Notes: generated from the sequence alone by a model not told the origin. Shown: positions 42,150 to 51,595, counted from the stretch's first letter. The stretch is DNA of 64,000 bases from Actinomadura syzygii (GCF_008085905.1 NZ_VSFF01000012.1:1-64000); one strand, 5' to 3'. Translations and numbers: made by a program.

Positions 42150-43852
42150 CGGCGCCGCCCGCCGCCCGCCTGCTGCACCGGCACGTGCGCGGGCAGTGGC
42201 CCGCCGTGCGGCGGCTCGCCGCCTGGTCGGCGGTCGAGGCCGTCCCGACGTTCGCGTCCGGGCTCCTGCTGTCCCGCGCCGTCGACCGCGGGTTCCTCGC
42301 CGGGCGTCCGCTGACCGGCCTCGGCTGGCTGGCCGCGCTCGCCGTGCTGTACGTCGTCGGCGCGGTGGCGACGGGCCGGGTCTACCCGTGGCTCGCCGCG
42401 ACCGTCGAGCCGCTGAGAGACTCCCTGGTCGGCGAGGTCGTGTCCGCCGCGCTGCGCCGGATGACCGGCGGCGCGCCGGACGCGGCGGGCGCCGGGGTCT
42501 CGCAGGTCACCGAGCAGGCGGAGGCCGTCAGGGCGCTGCTCGGGGCGGCGCTGCGCAACGTCCGCCAGCTGCTGTCGGCGGGCGTCGCAGCGCTCGTCGG
42601 GCTGACCCTCCTCGCCCCCCGGCTGGCGCTGGCCGTCGGGCTGTCGGTGGCGCTCGGCGTGGCGGTGTTCGGCGCGTTCGTCGGGCTCCAGGTGCGCCGC
42701 TACCGGGCCGTCGTGCTGCGCGCGGAGGAGATCGGGGAGAGCGCGGCGGCGGTCGTCCACGGCGTCCGGGACGTCGTCGCCTGCGCCGCCGAGGACCGCG
42801 CGGCGGACACCGTCGGCCGCGTCGTCGACGCCCAGGCGCGGGCCCTGCGCGCCTATGCCAGGACGCGGCTCGTCCGCCTGCCCGTGCTCGCGCTCGGGGT
42901 GCACCTTCCGTTGCTGGCGCTGCTCCTGCTGTCGCCCTACCTGACCGCGCACCAGGGGTTCACGGCGGGGGACATCGCGGGCGCGGTCGCCTACCTCGTC
43001 ACCGGGCTGCAACCGGCCGTGACCGTCCTCGTGGACGCGGGCGGAACGCTGCTGCTCAGCCTCGCCGTGGTGCTAGGACGGCTCGCGGAGATCTGCGCCG
43101 TCCCGGCGGCTGCGGCGCCTTCCGCGCTTCCGGCGGCGGTCGAGTCCTTCGACGTCGAGACCGAGCGGGTGACGTTCGCCTACTCGCCGCGCGCGGCCCC
43201 GGTCATCGAGGACCTGTCCCTCTACGTCCCCGAGGGGACGCACCTGGCCGTGGTCGGCCCGAGCGGCACCGGCAAGTCGACCCTCGCCAACCTGCTCACC
43301 GGGCTTCTCGCACCGCAGCGGGGCCGCGTCACCCTCGGCGGCGTCCCCCTCGACCCGGCCCACGCGCGGACGGCCATCACCCTCATCCCGCAGGAGAGCT
43401 ACATCTTCGCCGCGCCGCTGCGCGACAACCTGGCCTACCTGTGCCCGCAGGCCAGCAAGGCGCGGCTGGACGACGCCGTCCACGCCGTCGGACTGGGGGA
43501 GACCGTCGAACGGCTCGGCGGGTACGACGCCGAGATCCCACCGGGGGGCGGGGGGCTCTCGCAGGGGGAGCGCCAGCTCGTCACACTGGCGCGGGCCTAC
43601 CTGTCGCCTGCGCCGATCCTCGTCCTGGACGAGGCGACCAGCCACCTGCACCCGGCCGCCGAGGCCCGCGCCGAGCGGGCCCTCGCCGACCGGGGCGGCA
43701 CGCTGATCGTCATCGCCCACCGCATCAGCTCCGCCGAGCGCGCCGACATGATCCTGCTTCTCGACGGGCCGTCCGCCGTCCTCGGCACGCACGAGACGCT
43801 GCTGCGCCGCAGCCCCCTGTACGCCGAGCTGGTCGGCCACTGGCACACGTGA
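42146..43852 (+). CDS. ABC exporter half-transporter, catalytic partner
   Basis: 568-aa half-transporter with a six-helix membrane domain and a fully conserved ATPase: Walker A VVGPSGTGKSTLANLL, Q-loop LIPQESYIF, signature LSQGERQL, Walker B ILVLDEATSHLHP with catalytic Glu, and switch His in VIAHRISSAER. It pairs with the degenerate half encoded just upstream (4-base overlap). Together they form a heterodimeric exporter for the lanthipeptide. No peptidase C39 domain is present on either half, which fits a separate leader protease. It is the last gene of the cluster, convergent with a small basic protein gene. Confidence 0.9.
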   Translation: MTAPPAARLLHRHVRGQWPAVRRLAAWSAVEAVPTFASGLLLSRAVDRGFLAGRPLTGLGWLAALAVLYVVGAVATGRVYPWLAATVEPLRDSLVGEVVSAALRRMTGGAPDAAGAGVSQVTEQAEAVRALLGAALRNVRQLLSAGVAALVGLTLLAPRLALAVGLSVALGVAVFGAFVGLQVRRYRAVVLRAEEIGESAAAVVHGVRDVVACAAEDRAADTVGRVVDAQARALRAYARTRLVRLPVLALGVHLPLLALLLLSPYLTAHQGFTAGDIAGAVAYLVTGLQPAVTVLVDAGGTLLLSLAVVLGRLAEICAVPAAAAPSALPAAVESFDVETERVTFAYSPRAAPVIEDLSLYVPEGTHLAVVGPSGTGKSTLANLLTGLLAPQRGRVTLGGVPLDPAHARTAITLIPQESYIFAAPLRDNLAYLCPQASKARLDDAVHAVGLGETVERLGGYDAEIPPGGGGLSQGERQLVTLARAYLSPAPILVLDEATSHLHPAAEARAERALADRGGTLIVIAHRISSAERADMILLLDGPSAVLGTHETLLRRSPLYAELVGHWHT

Positions 43853-43863
43853 TCGGGGGCGCG

Positions 43864-44193
43864 TCAGACGCCGAGCGCCTTCTCCAAGTCCGCCTTCGAC
43901 ATCTTCGAGCGGCCCTCGATCTTCTTCCGCCTGGCCTCGGCGTACAGCTGCTCCTTCGTCCGGCCGCGCGGGCCGGACCCGCCGGAACGGAGCCCGCCCC
44001 GGCGCTGCGGGGAGATGTCCTCGGTCGACGTCCTGCTCTTCTGCTTGGCCTCCCCGGTCCGCGCGCGGTTCTTGTTGACGGTGCGCGCGGCGATCTCCTC
44101 CGCGCGGCGCGTCCCGGCCCCGCGCTCCTCCTGGGACTGCTTGATGTCCTCGTACTGGCGTTCGCGCTTCTTGCTCCACGCCCGCTGCGGCAT
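43864..44193 (-). CDS. Small basic conserved protein (Rho-N/SAP-like C-terminus)
   Basis: 109-aa Lys/Arg-rich protein of a family widespread in actinobacteria and often labelled plasmid stabilisation protein. It starts MPQRAWSKKRERQYEDIKQS, contains EEIAARTVNKNRARTGEAKQ, and ends with TKEQLYAEARRKKIEGRSKM and a short Rho-N-terminus-like helix pair (SKADLEKAL), a fold that binds nucleic acid. The real function is unknown; it may bind DNA or RNA. AAGGAGG precedes the ATG at 44193. It is convergent with the ABC exporter, only 11 bases apart. Confidence 0.8.
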   Translation of the reverse strand: MPQRAWSKKRERQYEDIKQSQEERGAGTRRAEEIAARTVNKNRARTGEAKQKSRTSTEDISPQRRGGLRSGGSGPRGRTKEQLYAEARRKKIEGRSKMSKADLEKALGV

Positions 44194-45058
44194 CTCGGCC
44201 TCCTTGAGTCGCCTGTCCAGACCCCTTCCCCGTCTGCGGATGTGAAACAGAAGGTCATGGCGTCCCCTGCCGTCGGCCACGGGGCGGCCCGCGCGGCGCC
44301 GGCGTCGGCTCCCGGCTACTTCCATTGTTGCTGGAACGGTGAACTGGCCTGCGGTTTCACGGGGTCCGCGACCGCGGTGTTTTAACTTTTCAATTAGGGC
44401 GTCAAGTTCGCCGATCCAGTTATTCATGGTCCATTCAATCGCTGATCACACCGGAGGCGCGCCGTCTGCCGTGTAGTGGTTCGCCGACGTGTGTGCAATT
44501 CCCAAGATCAATGATCATTGCACACCCGACGGACCCATTGACGGAGGGCTCCCGGCGTCTTCGATCGCTCCAGAAGCTCGGATCTCGGAGCCCTGGCTCC
44601 CTGCATCGTCGCAGGTAGAGATGCTTGTGCGGGCAGGGCGTCCAGCGGGCTCGGTATCCGGCAGATGTCTCCGTTTGACCTGGAACGACGGCGCGACCAC
44701 CAATGTCGGACGGGCCGCATCGCCTTCGGCCCGTCGCCCGTGAAGTCCTATCTGGCCGGTATTCGAAAATGCCGCAGTTCACGCCCCATAGCGCGAAGCT
44801 ATGCCGAAGTGGAAGGCCCCTTTCGGATTCGCAGATGTCACTCTCGTGTTCGCAAGGCGCAACCCGACCGTCCGCCCGCTCCGGTGCCCGCTCCCGATCA
44901 CCCCGCATTTTCACCGTCCGCCGTAAGGAACCGGCCAACTCCCCGCCGGCCCGCGCGTGACATGGGCGCCCGGCCCGCCGGCGGCGGTCGTCGTGCCCTG
45001 CGGCCGCCCCAACCCCCCGCGGGGCGGCCTCCCCCCATGTCGATGGAGGCATGCAGCA
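44194..45058. other. Gene-free region with a long-arm inverted repeat
   Basis: 865 bases without a supported gene, with lower G+C near 44380-44530. It holds GTGTGCAAT (44491-44499) and its exact reverse complement ATTGCACAC (44517-44525), spaced 17 bases. This could be an operator or the stem of an RNA element. Short reading frames exist but show no recognisable family. Promoter elements for the M4 protease should lie near the end. Confidence 0.45.
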
Positions 45059-46597
45059 GTGAAACGCACACATCTCCTGGCGGTCCCCGCGTCCGTCGCC
45101 CTCGTCGCGGCCGGGCTGTCGCCGCTGGTCGCGCAGGCGCTCCCCGCGTCGGCCGCCCCCGACCCGACGCTCGCCGCCCGCGCGACCGCCGAGCGGATCG
45201 TCGCCGCCCGCGCCCCCGAGCTGCACCCGAGCGCGAACGACGCCTTCGTCCGCACGCAGGTGATCGGGACGCCCTGGAACCTGAACTACGTCGCCTACGA
45301 GCGCACCTACCGCGGGCTTCCCGTGGTCGGCGGCGACTTCGTGGTCGTCACCGACAACCAGGGCGAGGTCCGCGACCTGTCGGTCGCCCAGAAGCAGGCC
45401 ATCGACGTCGGCATCACCTCGAAGATCGGCCAGGCCGCGGCGGCGAAGACGTCCCGCGCCGCGCTGACCAAGGCCGACGGCACCGCCGTCAAGCCGCGCC
45501 TCGTCGTCTACGCGCTGGGCGCCCCGCGCCTCGCGTGGGAGGCGACCGTCTCCGGCCGCGACGGCAAGGAGAACAGCCGCAAGAAGGTGTACGTCGACGC
45601 GCGCACCGGCAAGCGGTTCGCCGAGCAGGAGCTCGTCTACGCGGGCACCGGCACCGGCATCTGGGAAGGCTCGAACCTGACGATCGGGACGACCCAGTCC
45701 GGCGGCCAGTACACCCTGAGCGACCCGGCCCGCTCCGGGCTGACCTGCGGCGACTACAGCGGCAAGCAGATCTTCTCCGGCCCGGACGACCTGTGGGGGA
45801 GTGCCTCCAAGACGAACAAGGAGTCCGGCTGCGTCGACGTCATGTACGCCGGCGCCGGATTCTGGGACCTGCTGAAGTCCTACGGGCGCAACGGCCTGAA
45901 CGGCAGCGGCCGCTGGTCCCCGGCGTACGTCGGGCTCAACCAGGTCAACGCCTACTGGACCGGCAGCGAGGCCGACTTCGGTCACAACAACCAGAACCAG
46001 TGGATCACGTCGACCGACGTCGTCGACCACGAGTTCGGCCACGGCCTGGACAACTTCACCCCGGGCAGCATGTCCGGCGGCGGCACCCAGGAGTTCGTGG
46101 GCGACGTGTGGGGCGCGTCCGTCGAGGCGTTCCTGAACAACCCGGCCGACACTCCCGACTACACCGTCGGCGAGCTGGTCAACCTCACCGGCAGCGGCCC
46201 GATCCGCAACATGTACAACCCGTCGCTGGTCAACAACGACCCGAACTGCTACTCCAGCTCCGTCCCGAACATGGAGGTGCACAAGGCGGCCGGGCCCGGC
46301 AACCACTGGTTCTACCTGCTCGCCGAGGGCTCCAACCCCGGCGGCGGCAAGCCGACCAGCCCGACCTGTAACAACAGCCAGGTCACCGGCGTCGGCGTCT
46401 CGACCGCCTCGAAGATCTTCTACAACGCGATGGCGATGAAGACCTCCGGTACCAGCTACCCCCGGTACCGCGTCCTGACGCTGTCCGCGGCGAAGAACCT
46501 CGACCCGACCTGCGGTCTGTACGCCAAGACCAAGGCCGCGTGGGACGCCGTCAGCATGTCCGCGCAGTCCGGCGAGCCGACCTGCACGGCCCACTGA
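45059..46597 (+). CDS. Secreted M4 (thermolysin-like) metalloprotease
   Basis: 512-aa exported protease precursor. A Sec signal (residues 1-28, hydrophobic LLAVPASVALVAAGLSPLVA) is followed by an FTP/PepSY propeptide (NLNYVAYERTYRGLPVVGGD and later RLVVYALGAPRLAWEATVSG). The catalytic domain has the zinc motif HEFGH (His324, Glu325, His328) and the downstream Glu345 in TQEFVGDVWGA. NHWFYLLAEGS and the two Cys pairs fit M4 peptidases. No C-terminal extra domain is present. The GTG is chosen because GGAGG lies 9 bases before it and the signal peptide begins there. It stands alone, with large gaps on both sides. Confidence 0.9.
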   Translation: MKRTHLLAVPASVALVAAGLSPLVAQALPASAAPDPTLAARATAERIVAARAPELHPSANDAFVRTQVIGTPWNLNYVAYERTYRGLPVVGGDFVVVTDNQGEVRDLSVAQKQAIDVGITSKIGQAAAAKTSRAALTKADGTAVKPRLVVYALGAPRLAWEATVSGRDGKENSRKKVYVDARTGKRFAEQELVYAGTGTGIWEGSNLTIGTTQSGGQYTLSDPARSGLTCGDYSGKQIFSGPDDLWGSASKTNKESGCVDVMYAGAGFWDLLKSYGRNGLNGSGRWSPAYVGLNQVNAYWTGSEADFGHNNQNQWITSTDVVDHEFGHGLDNFTPGSMSGGGTQEFVGDVWGASVEAFLNNPADTPDYTVGELVNLTGSGPIRNMYNPSLVNNDPNCYSSSVPNMEVHKAAGPGNHWFYLLAEGSNPGGGKPTSPTCNNSQVTGVGVSTASKIFYNAMAMKTSGTSYPRYRVLTLSAAKNLDPTCGLYAKTKAAWDAVSMSAQSGEPTCTAH

Positions 46598-47449
46598 GGA
46601 TGACACCGCGGTGCCGGAGCCGGTCGGGCTGAGCGCGACTCCCGGCCGCACGCACCGAGACATGTTCGGCCCGGCCCTCCGCCGATGGGGATGGACGGCC
46701 GGGGCCGGGTCGGACATTTCGATTTCGCCGAGATCGACATTCGGATTACCGGACCGTCCGGGCGCACATTGCCCTGGCGGTCCTTCGAACGTTTATGATC
46801 GCGCGGGGCGCCGCCGCGGCGGCCTGCCGAAGGCCGTACCGGACGGCCCCGCGATGGGTGACGACAACGGACTTGCGCGCCCTGTGGGAACCGGTCACGC
46901 GACTGGTCACCCACCCTCTTCGCGCACGCCGACGATGCCGCGCGGCGACTTCCGGGGCCCCGGCCGCCCGGCCATTCGCAGTGAGGCAGAGCGCTGGGTT
47001 CGCGGGCGGTTCCGGGGCTTTCTTGCCCGATGACGCATCGCCCGCATGAACGAATATGTCGCTAAATAGCGGCCAATTCCCTGAACGGTTTCGATGCCGA
47101 GATGAAGATCACTGATCGGCCCGGTGAGACCCGGTAGGCGCGCGGGACGGCACGACGTACCGGCCGGACGGTCGTGACGGTCCCGTGCGCGCTCCCGGAG
47201 GTGCGGCCGGACCGGCGATCCGGCCCGCGCGGAGGTGCTGCCTGGGGACGGTCAGCGCCGCGGCCCGACAAGTTCCTGGTGGGCAAGATTTTGTTTTCGT
47301 TGCGTCGAAAAGGTGTGGCCCCATATGTTGGATTCGCCATCACGCGATGCCGGTCATTAGACGGTTGCGGCTTTATGCGCGGGTGCCCGTCCCCCAACCG
47401 AGGATGGCGCGTCGCAGGTGATGGGGAGGCCAAATGACCTGGGGAGATC
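46598..47449. other. Gene-free region
   Basis: 852 bases in which I see no supported gene, RNA or mobile element. Short reading frames exist on both strands but are low-complexity or lack ribosome sites. G+C is lower around 46720-46800 and 47280-47340. The N-terminal helix-turn-helix expected before the TetR-like gene at 47450 is not present here in any frame that I could read. Confidence 0.5.
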
Positions 47450-48019
47450 ATGCAGCCCGAACCGGCATCCGCGTCGAGTTCCGCGCCCGAGAGTCCCGCC
47501 GATGGCGTGCGGCGCCTCGTGGTCGAGGCGGTGAGCCATTCCATGCGGTCGGTCCAGGGCACCGAACACGGTGAGTTGCACCTTTACCTCTCGCTGCTCC
47601 AGGACCGGCTGCCCGTCTACGTCGGCACCGTCGCCGATCTCCTCGCGCACGCCGGAGGCGCCGGCGTCCGCAAGAACCTGGTGATGGTCGCGGAGGCGAC
47701 CATCAATTTCTACAGCGAGGTCCTCGCCGCCAAGGTCGCGGTATTGGCCAACCCGGCGCAGCTCGTCCGGCTGCGGCAGGTGATGCGGCCGCGCCGCCTC
47801 GGCCCCCACCAGGCGGAGCACGCCGTCGCCGTCTACCTGCGGCAGGAGCAGGAAATCGGCCGGGTCGCGGCGGACGCGGACCCGGTCGGCGCCGCCCGCC
47901 TGCTGATCGGCGCCTGCCTCAACTACGCCTTCACGCTCCTGCTCCTCGGCGACGACGCGCTACCGCCCCGCCACGAGTACGCCGCCGTCCTCGTCCAGGG
48001 AATGCGCGTAACCCCCTGA
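47450..48019 (+). CDS. Stand-alone TetR C-terminal-domain-like protein
   Basis: 189-aa protein that looks like the ligand-binding part of a TetR regulator without its DNA-binding domain. LVMVAEATINFYSEVLAAKV, the Gly-Pro-containing RRLGPHQAEHAVAVYLRQEQ, and DADPVGAARLLIGACLNYAF match the C-terminal helices of TetR proteins. The first 20 residues are Ser/Pro/Ala-rich. A GGGGAG ribosome site lies 3 bases before the ATG, so the short form is probably real and not a missed start. It may be a ligand-binding or dimer-forming antagonist, or a decayed regulator. No neighbouring target is obvious. Confidence 0.6.
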   Translation: MQPEPASASSSAPESPADGVRRLVVEAVSHSMRSVQGTEHGELHLYLSLLQDRLPVYVGTVADLLAHAGGAGVRKNLVMVAEATINFYSEVLAAKVAVLANPAQLVRLRQVMRPRRLGPHQAEHAVAVYLRQEQEIGRVAADADPVGAARLLIGACLNYAFTLLLLGDDALPPRHEYAAVLVQGMRVTP

Positions 48020-48030
48020 CCCGGGTACGG

Positions 48031-48310
48031 CTATGGCAGCAGGGCCGAATTGAGCTGACCCTTGTGCTGTTCGACCCACCGGTACGCGGCTTGCACTTCG
48101 GTGACGGCACCGGCCTGCCGAAGCCGGGCCATCGCCGGCTCCCCGACCTGGGCAGCGGCCTCGATCCCGCGCGTTCTTCGGTGACAGATCGTTGTGGCAG
48201 ACCACTTCCTCGCGTCCGGCCAGGACGTCGCGGCCGTCAGTACGAGGAGTTCGTGGACGGACCCGAACGGGCCGCGGGACGCCTGCGAACCGTGTCGCCC
48301 ACACGGACGC
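48031..48310 (-). pseudogene. Aminoglycoside phosphotransferase-like remnant
   Basis: Two pieces of an APH-type kinase in different minus-strand frames. The first holds the catalytic loop REEVVCHNDLSPKN (48183-48230). The second, directly after it, is the family C-terminus GEPAMARLRQAGAVTEVQAA and YRWVEQHKGQLNSALLP, ending at the TAG at 48031. About 100 residues that normally separate these parts are missing. The N-terminal lobe is also not recognisable upstream. The family is inferred from the HNDLSPKN motif and the remembered C-terminus. Confidence 0.65.
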
Positions 48311-48861
48311 TGGCGTTCACGAACCCACCGGGCAACGGTGACTCGGACACCCCACCATCCTGCACGGCTGAACGAAGGCCCGGACGGCGGCCGGCCTCGC
48401 GCGTACGCCGGACTGGCCGCGGCGTCACGCCGCCGGATAGGCTCCCCGCGCGGCATGATCACGGCGGGGCCGGAGGCCCGGGACGCCGCCGAAGCCGAGT
48501 GCACCTTCCGAGCGGCGCAATCGTCCAACGGCCCTGATCGAGCGATGATCGACCGCGGCGATCGGCGAACGGTCGGTTCGGCGCGTCCGACGGCGGCCGA
48601 CCGTCCGGAACACACCAACAAACCTGGGCAATCTTCGCGAACACCCCGTTCGTCGCGGGCGGTGGTCCGTTCGGCGGAGGGCCCCGTGCTGCTCGCCGCG
48701 GCAGGCCCGTGACTCGCCGCAACGCCGCGGCCGACCTCCTGACCAGCCAACATGATCATGCGATGCTCCGGCCGACGACGTCGAGCGGTCGAAGGGCGAG
48801 CAGGAGGCCCCCGGAAGGCCGACGACCGGCCCACCGGCCTCGACCGGGAAGGGAAGCGGCG
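48311..48861. other. Gene-free region
   Basis: 551 bases between the kinase remnant and the CocE-type gene. I see no supported gene or RNA. Short in-frame stretches on both strands are arginine/proline-rich and look like non-coding GC-rich translation. The promoter of the following secreted hydrolase must lie in the last part. Confidence 0.4.
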
Positions 48862-50727
48862 ATGCGAGCGAAGCGGCGAATGACCTGGGCGGGCGGACGA
48901 AGGCGGAGCTGGCGTCTGTCTCTCGGGGCCGCGGTCTTCGTGCTGGGCGGGATGGCGGTCGCCCCGGGCGCCAGCGCGGCCGGGAAAGGGGCGGCGGCGG
49001 ACCAGTGCGAGTTCACGGTCCAGAAGGACGTGCCGACCACCATGCGCGACGGGACCGTCCTGCGCTCCAACGTGTTCACCCCGAAGGGCGACGGGGATTT
49101 CCCCGTCATCCTGATGCGGCTGCCCTACAACAAGGAGGGCGCCGAGAACATCTTCTACGCCAACCCCGACCGCTACGCCTCCGCCTGCTACCTCGTCGTG
49201 GTCCAGGACGTCCGCGGCCAGTACAAGTCGGACGGCGAGTTCTACACCTACAAGTACGAGGCCGAGGACGGCTACGACACCATCGAATGGTCCGCGAAAC
49301 TGCCGCACTCCAACGGCAAGGTCGGCATGTACGGGTTCTCGTATCCGGGGCTCACTCAATGGCTTCCGGCGACCCTCACGCCACCGCACCTGGTCACGAT
49401 CGTCCCGGCGTTCACGTCGTCCGACATCTACGACGGCTGGACCTATGAGGGCGGCGCGCTGTACCAGTCGTTCACCGAGGACTGGCCGCTGAGCTTCCTC
49501 GCCAGGGGCGCCATCCAGCGCCTCCCCGACTATCCGAAGCTGTCGGCGGAGATGAGCCAGGCGTCGCGGGCGCTGTTCGCCAAGTGGTACTGGCATATGC
49601 CGCTGAACGAATTCCCGCCGCTCTACCCGAAGGACAAGCGCGTCGCGCGCTACTTCTACGACTGGGTCGACCACCCGAGCTTCGACTCGTACTGGAAGCG
49701 GTGGAGCATCCGCGAGAAGTACCCGAAGGTCACCGTCCCGGCCCTGAACTACGGCGGCTGGTCGGACATCTTCCTGAACGGGACGGTCGAGAATTTCGCC
49801 GGAATGCAGGCCCGCGGCGGTTCGGCCACCGCCAGGAACGGCACGAAACTGCTCGTCGGGCCGTGGACGCACGGAAGCTCCGGCCGAAGGGTCGGCGCGC
49901 TCGACTACGGCCCGGAAGCGGTCGTGTCGATCGACGAGGTTCAGTTCCGCTGGTTCGACCATTGGCTGAAGGGCGTCGACAACGGCGTGGACAAGGACCC
50001 CGCCGTGAAGATATTCGTGATGGGCGCCAACAAGTGGCGCACCGCCGACTCATGGCCGATCCCCGGCACCGCGTTCACCGAGTACTACCTGCACAGCAAC
50101 GGCGACGCGAACACCGTGACCGGCGGCGGCACGCTCAGCACCGCCGCGCCGACCACCGAGACGGCCGACCAGTACCGCTACGACCCGGAGAACCCGGTGC
50201 CGAGCTTCGGCGGACGGTTCCAGAGCTCGGTGCCCGGCGGCCCGCAGGACCAGCGGCTCATCGAGCAGCGGCCGGACGTCCTCGTCTACAACACGCCGCG
50301 GCTGGCGAAGGACACCGAGGTCACCGGCCCGATCTCGGTGACGCTGTACGCCTCGTCCTCGGCGCGCGACACCGACTGGACGGCGAAGATCACCGACGTC
50401 GGACCGGACGGCACCTCGATGCTCGTCCGGGACGGGATCCAGCGGGCCCGCTACCGGGTCTCCCTCGAACGCCCGTCGCTGATCCGTCCCGGAAAGGTCT
50501 ACAAGTACACGATCAAGCTGTGGCCGACCAGCAACGTCTTCCAGGCGGGCCACCGCCTCCGGCTGGAGATCTCCAGCAGCAACTTCCCGATGTACGACCG
50601 CAACCCGAACACGGGGGGGCAGTTCGGCAACGACGACCGGACGAAGCCCGCCGCCCAGACGATCTACCACGACGCCGAGCACCCGTCCTCGATCACCCTG
50701 CCGATCATCCCGACCCCCATCGACTGA
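48862..50727 (+). CDS. Secreted CocE/NonD family hydrolase (X-Pro dipeptidyl-peptidase-like)
   Basis: 621-aa exported hydrolase. A Sec signal (residues 1-40, with RRR and a hydrophobic stretch ending ASA) precedes the alpha/beta hydrolase domain. The catalytic triad is read as Ser160 in YGFSYPG, Asp302 in YGGWSDIFLNG, and His337 in GPWTHGSS. The C-terminal jelly-roll domain (TGPISVTLYASSSARDTDWT and FQAGHRLRLEISSSNFPMYD) is typical of the family. Such enzymes cleave esters or amides of acyl compounds, or X-Pro peptides; the substrate is open. The ATG has GGGAAG upstream. A strong terminator follows. Confidence 0.9.
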   Translation: MRAKRRMTWAGGRRRSWRLSLGAAVFVLGGMAVAPGASAAGKGAAADQCEFTVQKDVPTTMRDGTVLRSNVFTPKGDGDFPVILMRLPYNKEGAENIFYANPDRYASACYLVVVQDVRGQYKSDGEFYTYKYEAEDGYDTIEWSAKLPHSNGKVGMYGFSYPGLTQWLPATLTPPHLVTIVPAFTSSDIYDGWTYEGGALYQSFTEDWPLSFLARGAIQRLPDYPKLSAEMSQASRALFAKWYWHMPLNEFPPLYPKDKRVARYFYDWVDHPSFDSYWKRWSIREKYPKVTVPALNYGGWSDIFLNGTVENFAGMQARGGSATARNGTKLLVGPWTHGSSGRRVGALDYGPEAVVSIDEVQFRWFDHWLKGVDNGVDKDPAVKIFVMGANKWRTADSWPIPGTAFTEYYLHSNGDANTVTGGGTLSTAAPTTETADQYRYDPENPVPSFGGRFQSSVPGGPQDQRLIEQRPDVLVYNTPRLAKDTEVTGPISVTLYASSSARDTDWTAKITDVGPDGTSMLVRDGIQRARYRVSLERPSLIRPGKVYKYTIKLWPTSNVFQAGHRLRLEISSSNFPMYDRNPNTGGQFGNDDRTKPAAQTIYHDAEHPSSITLPIIPTPID

Positions 50728-50752
50728 CCGGCCGAAGCGTTCGCGACTGAGA

Positions 50753-50780
50753 GGTGCCCGGGCGGAAACGCCCGGGCACC
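50753..50780. terminator. Bidirectional hairpin terminator
   Basis: A 12-base perfect stem (GGTGCCCGGGCG) with a GAAA loop followed by TTCGTTCC, between the convergent CocE-type and membrane protein genes. Confidence 0.85.
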
Positions 50781-50798
50781 TTCGTTCCTCCGCCGATT

Positions 50799-51503
50799 TC
50801 AGCCGAGGTGCGTGGCCACCCGCTGCCCGGACCGGACGGCGGACGCCCGCGGCGCCGTGGTCGTGCTCCGTGCGCTCCGGAGGATGCCGACGCTCACGGC
50901 CAGCGTCCAGACGCTCCAGAGCGCGCCCATGCTGGCCGTGGTGCCCCAGCCCTGCGCGCTGTAGAAGTCGGCCGCGTCGTCGCCGAAGTACACCGCCGGG
51001 ACGAACGCCAGGTTGATCGCGGCGACGACGAACGCCGACCGCCCCACCCACGCGGGCAGCAGCCTGAGCCGCAGGACCGTGATCCCGAAGGCGATCAGGA
51101 ACAGCGCCATGAGCAGCCGCGAGATCCCGCCCTGCATCAGGTACTGCGCCGCCGCGAACGGGCCCTCCGTCGTGGTGTCGATGTCGTGGTCGACGGAGAT
51201 GGCCGCCCCGACCTCCATGGATTGCGGGACGAACACCATGGCGACCCAGAGCAGCCCCGCCATCTGGACGATCGATCCCAGCCAGTCGTGCGCCGGGCTG
51301 ACCTTCACGATGAGCTGCCGGAGCCCGATGAAGTAGACGACGTACAGGGTGCAGCCGGTGATGCCGATCAGGCTGCGGGTGAGGATGTTCCAGTCCGGCG
51401 GCGCCCCGGAGTACAGGAAGTAGAGCGGCACCTGGACGATGATGAACAGGCTTGCGACCACGCCGAACAGGCCGGCGTACCTGCGGGTTGATGCCTCGCT
51501 CAC
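50799..51503 (-). CDS. Membrane protein of about seven TM segments
   Basis: 234-aa integral membrane protein with hydrophobic segments beginning at LFGVVASLFIIVQVPLYFLY and then GITGCTLYVVYFIGL, MAGLLWVAMVFV, LLMALFLIAFGITVL, AFVVAAINLAFVPAVYF and GALWSVWTLAVSVGIL. It is not a transporter family that I recognise. The GTG start has GAAGGAGG upstream. It is divergent from a TetR gene, and the shared region has a perfect 16-base palindrome and related repeats. The TetR is therefore the likely repressor of this gene, which may handle the TetR ligand. Confidence 0.7.
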   Translation of the reverse strand: MSEASTRRYAGLFGVVASLFIIVQVPLYFLYSGAPPDWNILTRSLIGITGCTLYVVYFIGLRQLIVKVSPAHDWLGSIVQMAGLLWVAMVFVPQSMEVGAAISVDHDIDTTTEGPFAAAQYLMQGGISRLLMALFLIAFGITVLRLRLLPAWVGRSAFVVAAINLAFVPAVYFGDDAADFYSAQGWGTTASMGALWSVWTLAVSVGILRSARSTTTAPRASAVRSGQRVATHLG

Positions 51504-51579
51504 GGCGAGCCTCCTTCACGGGCCCCTCCGGGACCCGGTCGGCCGGACCGGTGCCGAACAGCGCACGGCCCTAGAACGG

Positions 51580-51595
51580 GACGAGACGTCTCGTC
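51580..51595. promoter_or_regulatory. TetR operator candidate, palindrome GACGAGACGTCTCGTC
   Basis: Perfect 16-base palindrome in the region between the membrane protein and TetR genes. A second related site, GACGCTCCGTCTCGTCTCG (51638-51656), lies next to TATAGGAT in front of the TetR gene. Both share GTCTCGTC. Two sites facing two divergent promoters fit an autoregulated TetR repressor. Confidence 0.7.

Noticed and set aside
44830..44960. Small frames in the gap before the M4 protease
   Set aside because: Repeated Arg/Ser/Pro composition, no ribosome site and no recognised family; treated as non-coding.
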